The translations under genes and the position numbers were made by a program. This document shows, piece by piece, positions 48,401 to 56,151 of a stretch of DNA of 63,500 nt. The notes beneath the pieces were generated by a model. That model was not told where the DNA came from, made no database searches, and was given only the letters and a program-made list of their open reading frames with translations. The DNA comes from Mesostigma viride (Eukaryota; Streptophyta; Mesostigmatophyceae; Mesostigmatales; Mesostigmataceae). The stretch lies in the NCBI GenBank assembly GCA_009746045.1, contig RPFO01000175.1, forward strand, positions 676,501 through 740,000. Direction: 5' to 3'. Every line of letters begins with the position of its first letter. The first letter of the stretch is position 1.

Positions 48401-51400
48401 CACGCTCCGTGTTGGTAAATGCCATGCAAGGATGGGGACTCAAGAAACTTATGAGGGATTATTACGACAATGAGACAATGAGCGCAGGCAAGAAGTCCAG
48501 GAATCCGGAGCGTTGCTATTCTAGTTTGGTAAGGTCAGTCCACGGCGGACAGCCGACAACTGCTGCATGGGGCTCTTGAGTCCATGCTATGAGGTAGGGT
48601 TGGGACCGTGCAAACCAAGAACAGACCCGCACATACGCATGCCCATCACAGCAACTAGCTACCCTGTTCCCATCACAGCGACTAGTTACCCTATTCCTAT
48701 CACAGCAGCTATTCACCCTATTGCTATCACAGCAACTATTTACCCTTTCCTATCACAGCAACTATTTACCCTATTCCTATCATAGCAGCTATTTACCCTA
48801 TTCCTATAACAGCAGCTATTTACCCTTTCCTATCACAGCAACTATTTACCCTATTCCTATCACCGCAGCTATTTACCCTATTCCTATCACAGCAACTATT
48901 TACCCTTTCCTATTACAGCAGCTATTTACCCTATTCCTATCACAGCTACCAATTACCCTGCAGGCGGGCTAGGCACGATACCGAATCTATGACCGGCTGT
49001 ATTCACTGTTGGGTCGATAACCAGCACGCACTAGGTTGTGCACCAAGTCATGGATATAGCCTGCGGCACCCGTAGTTTCTGCCGCAGTTTCCCTTACTAA
49101 GAGAGACACATTGGTGCGTCTGGGACCTAGAATCAGTACAAAAGTGGCCTCAAGTAAGTAGGTGTCAAGCTTCTTTCAACATATGGTACATCCATCGTGT
49201 CTGGCATATCTGGCCAACTGTGACTAAACCACTGACTGCCTACCTGCGACTGAACTACTGACTGCTCTCACCTGTGACGAAACCAATGACTGATCAATTG
49301 TGATTAAACTACTGTTATGACTAAACCACTGACTGCTCACCTGTGACGAGACTACATAATGTTGTGACTGCTCTCACCTGCGACGAAACACTGACTGATT
49401 ACCACTGTTACTACTGTTATGACTAAGTGACAGACTGATCACGTGTGACTGAACTACTGTTATGACAAAACTACGGACTGCACCTGCGACAGCTGCCATA
49501 CCTGAGACTATAACCCCCCAGGGACCCACCGTGTACTCCAGGTTCGAAAAGGGCCGCTCCACCTCGCGCAGCACAAAGGGGCGCCCGTTCACGTACAGAA
49601 CCTGCGCAGGGGAGCATGTGACGGCAACAGCGTCGTCATAACAAAAATAAGGGGCAGTTGTCAATAGCAGATACCAGGACACTTCTACAGATATACACTC
49701 CTATAGACACCACAACACTCCTAACGACACCACAACACTCCTAAAGACACCACAACACTCCTATAGACACCACAACACTCCTATAGACACCACAACACTC
49801 CTATAGACACCACAACACTCCTATAGACACCACAACACTCCTATAGACACCACAACACTCCTAAAGACACCGCAACACTCCTATAGACACCACAACACTC
49901 CTATACACACCACAACACTCCAATGGATATGCACTATTATAGATGCTACGTTCTGTAGTACACTTCTATAGTGATCACGACACTTATATGTCACGAAAAT
50001 CCGCCTTGTAGTCATTTCCACATCTGGGCCTCCCCTCCCCTCCCTCCCCTCCCCTCCCCTCCCCTCAAAATGACGCCCCATGGGGTCACGCGCCGGCAGG
50101 GCAGGCATGGGAATGGAAAGGGCACTGCGTCACCAGGGACCCACCGCTCCCCGCCATGTCATGTGGCGAACAAAAAGGAGAGGGGGGCGGGGATAAGGAC
50201 AACGAGGGTATTATCATTCGAGGGAAATGCCACCCACCGGCTCCTCTCGCATGTTGTGCCACATGAGGCGCGGGTGCTCGCTGTTGGGGTAGATCCCCAC
50301 ACTGTGCAGCACCGCACGGATGCCCCCCACTGTGGGGATGGCCACGCCGTAGACAGGGACGCCCGCCACCTGGCAGGGGGGGGGGGGGCACCGGGGTTTA
50401 GTAATAAGGCACGAATCCATCAACAACAACCAGTCAGTCCAGGAACCGGCCAAACCATCAATCGAACAAGCACGCCATAACAGCACCGATGGCCTACCAG
50501 CAGCATGCTCATCGCGTGTGCAGTGACTGCCATACAATTTTACAGCAGGAGCGTGGAGACTAAACGATTAGGTATGCAGCCCATTGATGTCAAATGTGGT
50601 ACCCCAGATGCCAGCATAGGAAGGAGTATAGCAAAAAACGAAATGAACTTTGCAATCGGTCCCTGGGACACTACAGTTCTTCAAGGCAACCACATGGGCA
50701 ATTTCACAAAGCACTCAACTTGTTGTGGAATCAGAGCTACGCCAGCATAACCGTGTGCACCAAGTACCAGCTACCCCCATCACACAACAGCACCAGCGAA
50801 CCCAAGCACCAGCTACCGTACCCAGCTACCGCCAATGGCCAGCATGGACGCATCCACCACAGCCGGCACGAGCGTGAGGTGCCCCAACGCCCGCATGACA
50901 CGTGGCAGAAGCCAACACCAGCATTAGCAACGTATACCATACCGCCAGTGCAGTACCAGCAAGGGAGGGGCCCCAGCGCCAGCATAAGCACCGCGGTATC
51001 ACGGCCCACGCGCCAGCATAAGCACGGCGTTATATCAATGTAACGCAAGCATTAACGTTGGAACGCAACGCCAGGGGAACCGACGGAACCTCAAAGCCGG
51101 TACGGCCCAGGAATGCCAGCATAAGATGCATGATCATATCACAACCACTCCACCCGCATGAGCATGGTGGCATCACACAAACAAACGCCAACATAAGCGC
51201 AGCGGCCGTGGCACCTTGTAGAAGCCAGGGGCGCACTCAGGACGCCAGCATGGCCAAGGGACTGCCAGCATAACAAGCACGCCAGCATGGCCAAGAAAAT
51301 GCCAGCTTAATAAGCACGCCACCATGGCCAAGCCAATGCCAGCACAATAAGCATGATCGTATCACATACGCGACGCCAGCATAGGCACGACCGTGCCTTC

Positions 51401-52039
51401 CCACAGTGCGAGCATGGGCACACCACTTACCCGCACGGTGCCAGAATAAGCATGACAGTACGTTGCACGACAGAATAAGCTGAAGAAGATTAAGAACCTT
51501 GCACGACAGAATAAGCTTAAGAAGATTGAGAACCTTGCACGACAGAACAAGCTTAATAAGACTAAGAACCTTGCACGACAGAACAAGCTTAAGAAGATTA
51601 GGAACCTATCTAGTGCACGACAGAATAAGCTTAAGAAGATTAAGGTCATTGCACGACAGAACACGTGCAAACCTTGCACAAGTTGGGTGCTGGCACGCCC
51701 GAGGAATGCCAGCATGAGCACGGCGATGTACCACACGCGCGGTGCCAGAATAAGCACACAAAGTACCTTGCGGAAGTTGGGCGCCCCGTCCAGGTGGGGC
51801 ACGATGCGCTTGTTGTGGCATCCCGGGAAGTGGTCACTCTTGAGGATAGTCTGCTTGCCCAGCACGCTGCCCGAACGGCTGGCCACCACATTCTCAGGGA
51901 GGTCGGGGACGCCAGCAGAGGGGGCGCCAGCGGAGGGGGCGCCAGTAGCGGGCACACCGGCTACCGCATTCTCGGGGACGCCAGCAGCGGGAGCGGCGGC
52001 GGGGGAGTCTCCGGTGGCGGCGGTTGAGGCGTCCACCAT
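30413..52039 (-). CDS. PALD1-like: Paladin-type phosphatase-like protein, 16 exons
   Basis: Exons: 52039-51767, 50369-50238, 49601-49530, 48153-48083, 47649-47550, 46619-46479, 45891-45768, 45530-45337, 44376-44245, 43087-42716, 42378-42019, 40063-39890, 39331-38924, 37286-33697, 31491-31324, 30551-30413. All introns are GT-AG and all phases agree: 6,450 bases, about 2,149 aa. Three paladin repeats each carry a TILK element, YVNGRPFVLREVERP-like strand and RYFFLIAF-like end. Loop 1 is CQMGRGR (residues 267-273) and loop 2 CQMGKGR (714-720), both CX5R as in Cys-based phosphatases. Loop 3 is SHTGVGS near 1850, lacking Cys and Arg. Exon 14 (3,590 bp) carries large Gly/Ser/Ala-rich insertions. 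The family is related to protein tyrosine and inositol phosphatases; its substrate here is unknown. Cytosolic location is inferred from the lack of a signal peptide. An alternative in-frame ATG lies 27 bp upstream. Confidence 0.9.
31981..33360. mobile_element. Transposon-like element in paladin intron 14
   Basis: Both ends carry clustered copies of TTCGTCAAAC...GGTTGAC...TTTGCC-type repeats: three or four tandem copies at 31984-32093, and several in both orientations at 33205-33360, including the palindrome GACGAATTCGTC. Inside is one acidic open frame. Ends and target duplication cannot be fixed by eye. It could be a non-autonomous DNA element. Confidence 0.5.
32499..32786 (-). CDS. Small acidic/basic open frame nested in paladin intron 14
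   Basis: 95 codons from a true ATG, beginning MSKKNGLACFKTSTLDALFK and then Glu/Asp/Ser-rich (EEEDASNAQEEEDGGQSTSS). A Lys/Arg-rich continuation lies in another frame down to 32288. It resembles the disordered N-terminus of a transposon or nuclear protein, but no domain is recognisable. It lies between the two repeat clusters of the intronic element. Confidence 0.35.
   Translation of the reverse strand: MSKKNGLACFKTSTLDALFKKQAGETVPVATENIVDLGRSLDEKEGRQGRDTRKRVELEEEDASNAQEEEDGGQSTSSDSASNSGVEESSEEESG
33612..33636. repeat. Interstitial telomere-type repeat
   Basis: Three and a half units of CCCTAAA in paladin intron 14, next to a duplicated exon-14 edge. This is the plant-type (TTTAGGG) telomere unit, not the TTTTAGGG type of Chlamydomonas. 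Confidence 0.8.
37915..38230. repeat. Minisatellite in paladin intron 13
   Basis: About 13 units of CCCTCGACCCAAGAACAACAG and variants with AGCAGAACGG. Confidence 0.85.
38374..38683. repeat. Three partial copies of the exon 13 donor edge
   Basis: About 38374-38400, 38471-38503 and 38650-38683 each repeat the CACCTGCCAGTAATCCGTGA region that ends exon 13 at 38924, splice donor included, with increasing mismatch. On the minus strand each reads exon end then GT. Confidence 0.75.
38533..38632. repeat. CCCCCTACAAA repeats and poly-C in intron 13
   Basis: Seven or so units of 11 bp, then a run of about 20 C. The poly-C run is a likely spot for length error. Confidence 0.8.
38738..38895. repeat. 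CACC microsatellite in intron 13
   Basis: About 39 CCCA units with a single interruption near 38777. It explains the long Gly/Trp/Val and Pro/Thr/His frames on both strands. Confidence 0.95.
39476..39600. repeat. 19-bp minisatellite in paladin intron 12
   Basis: Six or seven units of GGATAGCAACATTAGCACT. Confidence 0.85.
39731..39770. repeat. Partial copy of the exon 12 donor edge
   Basis: ACTTGCAGATGATGGCGGTG followed by TTGCATGTGGCCTGG mirrors the exon 12 end at 39890-39930. Another part of exon 12 (GATCGCATCAAAGTA) recurs at about 39838-39860. Confidence 0.75.
40346..41720. mobile_element. Unknown repeat in paladin intron 11, related to the 23-25 kb insertion
   Basis: Starts TCGGTGTTCTCTGAACGTAG and ends near TTGTTTCAATATCAAATGTTGG, matching the start (TCGGTTTTCTCTGAATATAG) and end (TTGTACTCAATCAAATGCTGG) of the repeats at 23031-25330. 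Middle is diverged. No gene seen inside. Confidence 0.6.
43151..43425. repeat. Three partial copies of the exon 10 acceptor edge
   Basis: ACTCGCCATCAATTGCTAC at 43152, CTCGCCATCCATCGCTGGAC at 43282 and ACTCGCCATCCATGCCTGGG at 43401 repeat the first codons of exon 10 (CTCGCCATCCATTGCTGCAA around 43075), each followed by a G-rich tract. Confidence 0.8.
43660..43850. repeat. Short tandem repeats in paladin intron 9
   Basis: Units like GTGATTATACTAAACTCC and CCACATTAGTATATGATTAT, several copies each. Confidence 0.8.
43880..44182. repeat. Three partial copies of the exon 9 donor edge
   Basis: About 43887-43922, 43985-44025 and 44145-44178 repeat the CACCTCGAAGGGCACCTCCG / GCAGCTCCCCCTTC region that ends exon 9 at 44245-44280, including the GT donor on the minus strand in at least two. 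Confidence 0.75.
45243..45280. repeat. Partial copy of the exon 8 donor edge
   Basis: CCTGCGTCCACCCGCCGTTG then CGGTACTGGAGGACAG matches the end of exon 8 at 45335-45370 (CCTGTGTCTGCACGCCGTTG, CGGTACTGCAGGATAG). Confidence 0.8.
46362..46400. repeat. Partial copy of the exon 6 donor edge
   Basis: CTCACGCACCAGCGGCATGTGCGGGTCG repeats the exon 6 end at about 46474-46500 (CTCACCAGTGGCATGTGCGGGTCG), with flanking sequence also duplicated. Confidence 0.8.
46890..47530. repeat. Minisatellite in paladin intron 5
   Basis: About 20 units of roughly 29-33 bp built on CATCCAACACATAGCAATGG and TCCATCCATGGCC. The unit lacks stops in several frames, giving spurious long ORFs on both strands. Confidence 0.92.
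47993..48435. repeat. Partial copies of both edges of exon 4
   Basis: 47993-48031 copies the 3' part of exon 4 (CAGCTGCGCCTCCCGCAGCA). 48238-48275 and 48399-48432 copy its 5' edge (ACGCTC[CT]GTGTTGGT...GCCCTGC or GCCATGC), AG acceptor included. Real exon 4 is 48153-48083. Confidence 0.8.
48660..48960. repeat. Minisatellite in paladin intron 3
   Basis: About 12 units of 24-25 bp: CTATTTACCCTATTCCTATCACAGCAG-type, written here as CTATTTACCC plus TATCACAGCA. Confidence 0.88.
49680..49925. repeat. 20-bp minisatellite in paladin intron 2
   Basis: About 12 units of CTCCTATAGACACCACAACA, followed by GAGGGGAGG-type repeats at 50030-50065. Confidence 0.92.
50745..51345. repeat. Dispersed short repeats in paladin intron 1
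   Basis: Repeated CGCCAGCATAAGCAC and ATGGCCAAG...AATGCCAGC motifs with irregular spacers; no gene seen. Confidence 0.6.
51465..51665. repeat. 36-bp minisatellite in paladin intron 1
   Basis: Five or six units of TTGCACGACAGAATAAGCTT plus AAGAAGATTAAGAACC. A copy of the exon 1 donor edge (ACCTTGCACAAGTTGGG) follows at about 51673-51690. Confidence 0.88.
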
Positions 52040-52069
52040 GCCACCTTGCTGGCAGGACCAAGGCATGGT

Positions 52070-53648
52070 GAGGAATCGCGCGCGTGGCGGGACACCAACG
52101 TGTGGCAATGGGGGCCGAGGCAGCGGGACACCAAAATGTGGCAATGGGGCCGAGGCATAGGAAGGGGATGGAGGCAAGGTAAGGGCCAGATAATGGAAAG
52201 GGGCCATAGCATGGCCAGGGATCAAAGTATGGCCAGGGTACCCAGGCATGGTGAGAGAAACAGGCATGGTAAGGGACAAAGAAAGACACTTTTCTTAACA
52301 AAGAAAAATGGCAAGACACAGAAGCGTGGTAAAGGATGGGGGAAAAGGTATTGGATTCTATGCAATGAGGGAATTGAGAGTAGAAGCGATGCGCGGGAGT
52401 CCGAGCAAGAGCACGGGCACATGTGGCGGTGATTGTGCGAGCTAGGCGGTGAGAACAGCGCGCAGCCGCCAGAGGGAACCGGGAGCCGACAGGATTGCAT
52501 GCGGAAATTGTAGCACAGCCAGCGTGAAGGCGTCGCATCATGCTCCCAAAGCGCGCTAACGGAGTCCCCAGGCCCATGCAGCGAAAAGCATTACACGAAG
52601 AGCTGCATCAATTGCGCGGCATCAATTGCAAGAAGCCTCAAGGCAGGTTCATGGCAGCAAAACGACCGCCCGCCGCAGCACCAGGGGCAGCTGAATTCTG
52701 GCATGTTGCGTATACGCAGAAGCAACAGAGAACCATCACTTGAACCTAACTAGGATGCAGATCACGATAGGGCCCTTGCAACGAAACCCTGAACGCTTAC
52801 CGTGGTCGTGTAAAAGTGTGCCCCCTTCAACAATTTAGGTAAACATACAGCAGACGCTTCCTGTGTATGTCGAATTCGCTTAACACGCTATGGCGCAGGT
52901 CCAATGACTACGATGGGTAGCAACCGCGTTTATGACTTTCTTCTTCGAGTACCAGAATCCATGGCTCCGGCACTGAAATCCTTGGGCAGACAATTATGGC
53001 TAGGCTTCATAAACTACAACACCAATTGAATTCTCATCCTTGCGGACCCGTTTGCGATCCGACGGCTTTTCGCATGCGGACGCCACGTTTGCCCAACCGT
53101 CATGCCAACCTATACTGTAAGGTGCGGAAGTGATCTTCCGCGCCTCAAAAAGGTGAATTCGCTGCAGATTTGGGCAATTCAATGTCTGAATGCCACCAGC
53201 CATAAGCGAGCCACAGCAGTTAAGAATGTTGGTAGCTCTCCGTCGTTGGTAAAATCCGCCTGGGTGTCCTGAGTTTCAAGCACGTGGGCACAGTCAGTAT
53301 CATCGTCCTCAGTACGTTTGACATGCCTGTAGTAGGGACAAGTAATGGACGATCCCCTGCTCGGCAAACCGCGCAGGCATAAATTCCGTACGTGCACGTC
53401 GCCGCTTCTGGTCAGTGTGCCATATGATGCGCCGGGCTGGACGGCGGCCTGGCGCGGCTCCGATCCCTTAACCACTTAACTTTCCCCTTTTCATAACGTA
53501 AGTTAAGTTATATCTTACGGGGCGCATTGGCAGCCAATCACGGGCGAGGACGAAGATCGGGATAACTTCGGTCTATGGTCTCCTCCCGAACGTGAAGCTC
53601 ACCTAGGGTTACCTCCGCTCAACCTCAACTTCAACCACATTTTCATCA
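52070..53648. other. Intergenic region between divergent paladin and psaG
   Basis: It begins with tandem GGGACACCAACGTGTGGCAA-type and AGGCATGGT-type repeats to about 52300. Minus-strand frames at 53475-53179 and 53203-53000 (true ATG at 53203) have ordinary composition but no family match or splice support. A CCAAT motif near 53532 and a T/A-rich stretch (AAGTTATATCTTA) near 53505 could belong to the psaG promoter. Confidence 0.4.
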
Positions 53649-54566
53649 ATGGCTGCCACTCTGAGCTTCGCCGGCCTCCGTAAGGTTAACGCGGTGGACA
53701 ACCTGAATGTCCGCGCTGAGGCCAAGGTCTCGCGCCCCTCGGGCAAGGTCTCGTCTGGCGTGAACCACCGCAAGGAGACTGTGTGCTTCGCCCCCAACGT
53801 CACCATCTGCGTCTGCAATGCCCTGATGCTGAGCCTGGGCCGCTTTGCCTTCCTCCCGTGGCAGCGGTACACCAACTCCAAGGCCGGCCAGCCAAAGCAG
53901 AACGGTACTAGCCTGCCCTACTTACTTACCTTCCCCCCGGGTTACCTGGTCGTGATTAGCTCATTTGTCCGGGAAACGGGTCGTCGTAACTAGCCAGCCA
54001 GGATGATCGATGATAGAAGAGGTTAAAAGGAATGAGGGCGTTGGGTGACAGCCATGGACTGAGGTTTCGATAGCTACAGGCCAAGATTACATATTGCGAG
54101 ACCAGCGTCCGCCATTTCGGTAGCCGCAATCTTCTCATTTTGCTACAATGTGCTATCTAGCGAGCAAGAGCCTTGTCATTCCCTGCTTGTTATACTATCC
54201 AGCCCATGCACCTGTTGCTATACTAGATGCGATATGCCCCATTCGCTCCAGGCCTGAAGAAGGTCCATGAAGTCCATCAAACCAGTTAGTTGCCACTCAT
54301 ATACTATGTTTGTGCTCTCTTATGTGGTTGGCTTTTGTGTACCTTTCTCGCATCTAACATGTCCAATTGTTGCCATTGTGTGGAATGCAGGCGTGACCCA
54401 CTTCGACTCCGGTGACAACTACGCCGCTGAGATGACCACCATGCTGAAGTCCAACGACCCTGCTGGCTTCAACGTCATTGACGTCCTGGCGTGGGGTTCT
54501 CTGGGCCATGCCCTCGGATACGCCGCCCTGGCCATCGAGAGCAACGGCTACAACTTCCCCCTTTAA
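53649..54566 (+). CDS. psaG: Photosystem I reaction centre subunit V (PsaG), plastid precursor
   Basis: Exons 53649-53904 and 54391-54566 around a 486-bp GT-AG phase-1 intron; 143 aa. PsaG is a nuclear-encoded thylakoid membrane protein of photosystem I that helps bind light-harvesting complex I and chlorophyll. The first 45 or so residues are Ala/Ser/Arg/Lys-rich, as in a chloroplast transit peptide. Helix 1 is about residues 50-71 (NVTICVCNALMLSLGRFAFL) and helix 2 about 114-134. The family hallmarks KQNGVTHFDSGD, KSNDPAGFNVIDVLAWGS and GHALGY are all present. The ATG sits in CATCAATGGC and no upstream ATG is in frame nearby. Codon use is C/G-ending, as expected of a strongly expressed algal gene. 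It is the clearest host gene in the window. Confidence 0.96.
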
Positions 54567-54685
54567 ATGCAGCCATACCTCGGTTACATGTTGAGGCCAG
54601 GAATTGCCCGGCGGGGGCTTCATGAGTGAAACTGTACATACAAGCCATTGTTTGGTCATGTACTCTGTGAAGAGGTCCTTGCATC

Positions 54686-54691
54686 AATAAA
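54686..54691 (+). terminator. Candidate polyadenylation signal AATAAA for psaG
   Basis: AATAAA lies 120 nt past the stop codon. No TGTAA was seen between stop and this point (nearest is TGTAC). Confidence 0.45.
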
Positions 54692-54699
54692 CTTCTTAA

Positions 54700-55771
54700 A
54701 ACTCACATATGATGGGTCGCGTTGGTGAAAAAGGGATGAGATATCTCCACATATTATTTGCACAATATTGGTGTCATCCTTTCCCCAAAACCCACCCAGC
54801 CCAATGTACTTGTCTCCATGCCTCACCACTCCTGTCTTACGATCCAAGATTGGCTTAGGTTTCGTGTCAATGAGACAGGTGTTGCCACAGGTTCTGTCTT
54901 AGCAACCCCTTCCCACCTATGTCCTCTCTCAAACGAACGCACGTGGCAAGATACTGGCAGTCTGGCTAGAACCAGACGCCATGGTGCTGCGCGCTTGACC
55001 AGCAGAGTTGTAGTTGTTGCTTCATGTAAAACAGCATCGTGCTTCGCTGTGGGCCCAATTCAATTAAGTGAGACAACTCAATATGCAGTCACATAGTTGT
55101 CTCACTTAACATGCTTTGGAGGCTACAGAATGAGAAGCTCATGCCCAGGTGAAAAACCTGCAAAACCTTCTGTACGTGGAACAGTACAGTGTTCAGGAGT
55201 GGCGTCTCACTCTTAAAGCAATCAACAGCCAAGTGCATGCGTGCAAGGAAGATTGGTCCGCGCAGAACATGGAACTCCAACGGTGACTCATTTAAGGGGA
55301 CTCGCACGTCCAAAAGCCTGAAAAACTGACTTTAATGAATATCAGTTCCAATGCACTTGGGAACCATCTAGTGATGATTGAGTACCATAAATATGATGTT
55401 TGGACATTCATGCCACCACTTGTTGGGGGTACTACCCCCAACCACGCACCGGTGGCAAGCTAAAAATAGAAAAAGACGCTATTTATGAGATATTTTGCCC
55501 AAGACAAACCACTTATCCAAATGACCTGCCCATACATTCCTGCAAAGTTCCCCCACTTCTAAAAAATCTGGGCTAGTCACATGGTCAAAATAATCACATT
55601 TATTTGAGTTATTAATTTCCCCGCAAAATGGGTACTTTTTGGAGCCAAAAAAAATAAATCAAATCATCAACACATCGAATGGGGTCATCCATACATGCGA
55701 AATTCCACTGAGTGGGGGGGAACACAACCCCAAAGTTTGAGCTCATTCTGACAAGCGTAGCTCAAGTTATT
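54700..55771. other. Non-coding stretch between psaG and the LINE
   Basis: No gene recognised. It holds a perfect 10-bp stem around one base at 55422-55442 (GTTGGGGGTA / TACCCCCAAC) and several A-rich tracts. The last 43 bp before the LINE are its target duplication. Confidence 0.4.
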
Positions 55772-55814
55772 GATTTTCCTGTGATGCCACCTGGGTAGAC
55801 GCTAAAAGAGAATT
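55772..55814. repeat. Target-site duplication, left copy (43 bp)
   Basis: Starts GATTTTCCTGTGATGCCACC and ends AAAAGAGAATT; identical to 61143-61185. Confidence 0.9.
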
Positions 55815-56151
55815 AATTAATTAATTAATTAATTAGACTCGTGCTCCCGTTGGGGAGTCACGGAGCATTAACCCCGATGGATGGATGGATGGGTGCACAC
55901 ATTCCTACCGGTCTAATCTATCTACATTGGCTACATACTACATCTATCTAACAACATTCTAACTACAACATCTATCGAGGCAGCCGCACGCTGCCCTAGG
56001 GGGAGCTATCTAGCGTGCCTCCCGCGGGATTGCACACGCGGGCGCTTCCCCACTGGGGGGGGCTCGTTGTCCTCTATGACCTGGGCCCACTTGGCCTTGT
56101 CCATCATCTTCTTCCAAATCACGGAGAGGCCTAGGCCCCCCATGTCCTCTA

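Noticed and set aside
53000-53475. Minus-strand gene upstream of psaG
   Set aside because: Two short frames without family match, clear splice signals or coding bias; kept only as a note in the intergenic entry.
55834-55865. Hammerhead ribozyme at LINE ends (ATGAGTCCGTTGG resembles the CUGAUGAGUCCGUGAGG core)
   Set aside because: The GAAA strand and the cleavage-site stem are missing; a plain stem-loop explains the conservation better.
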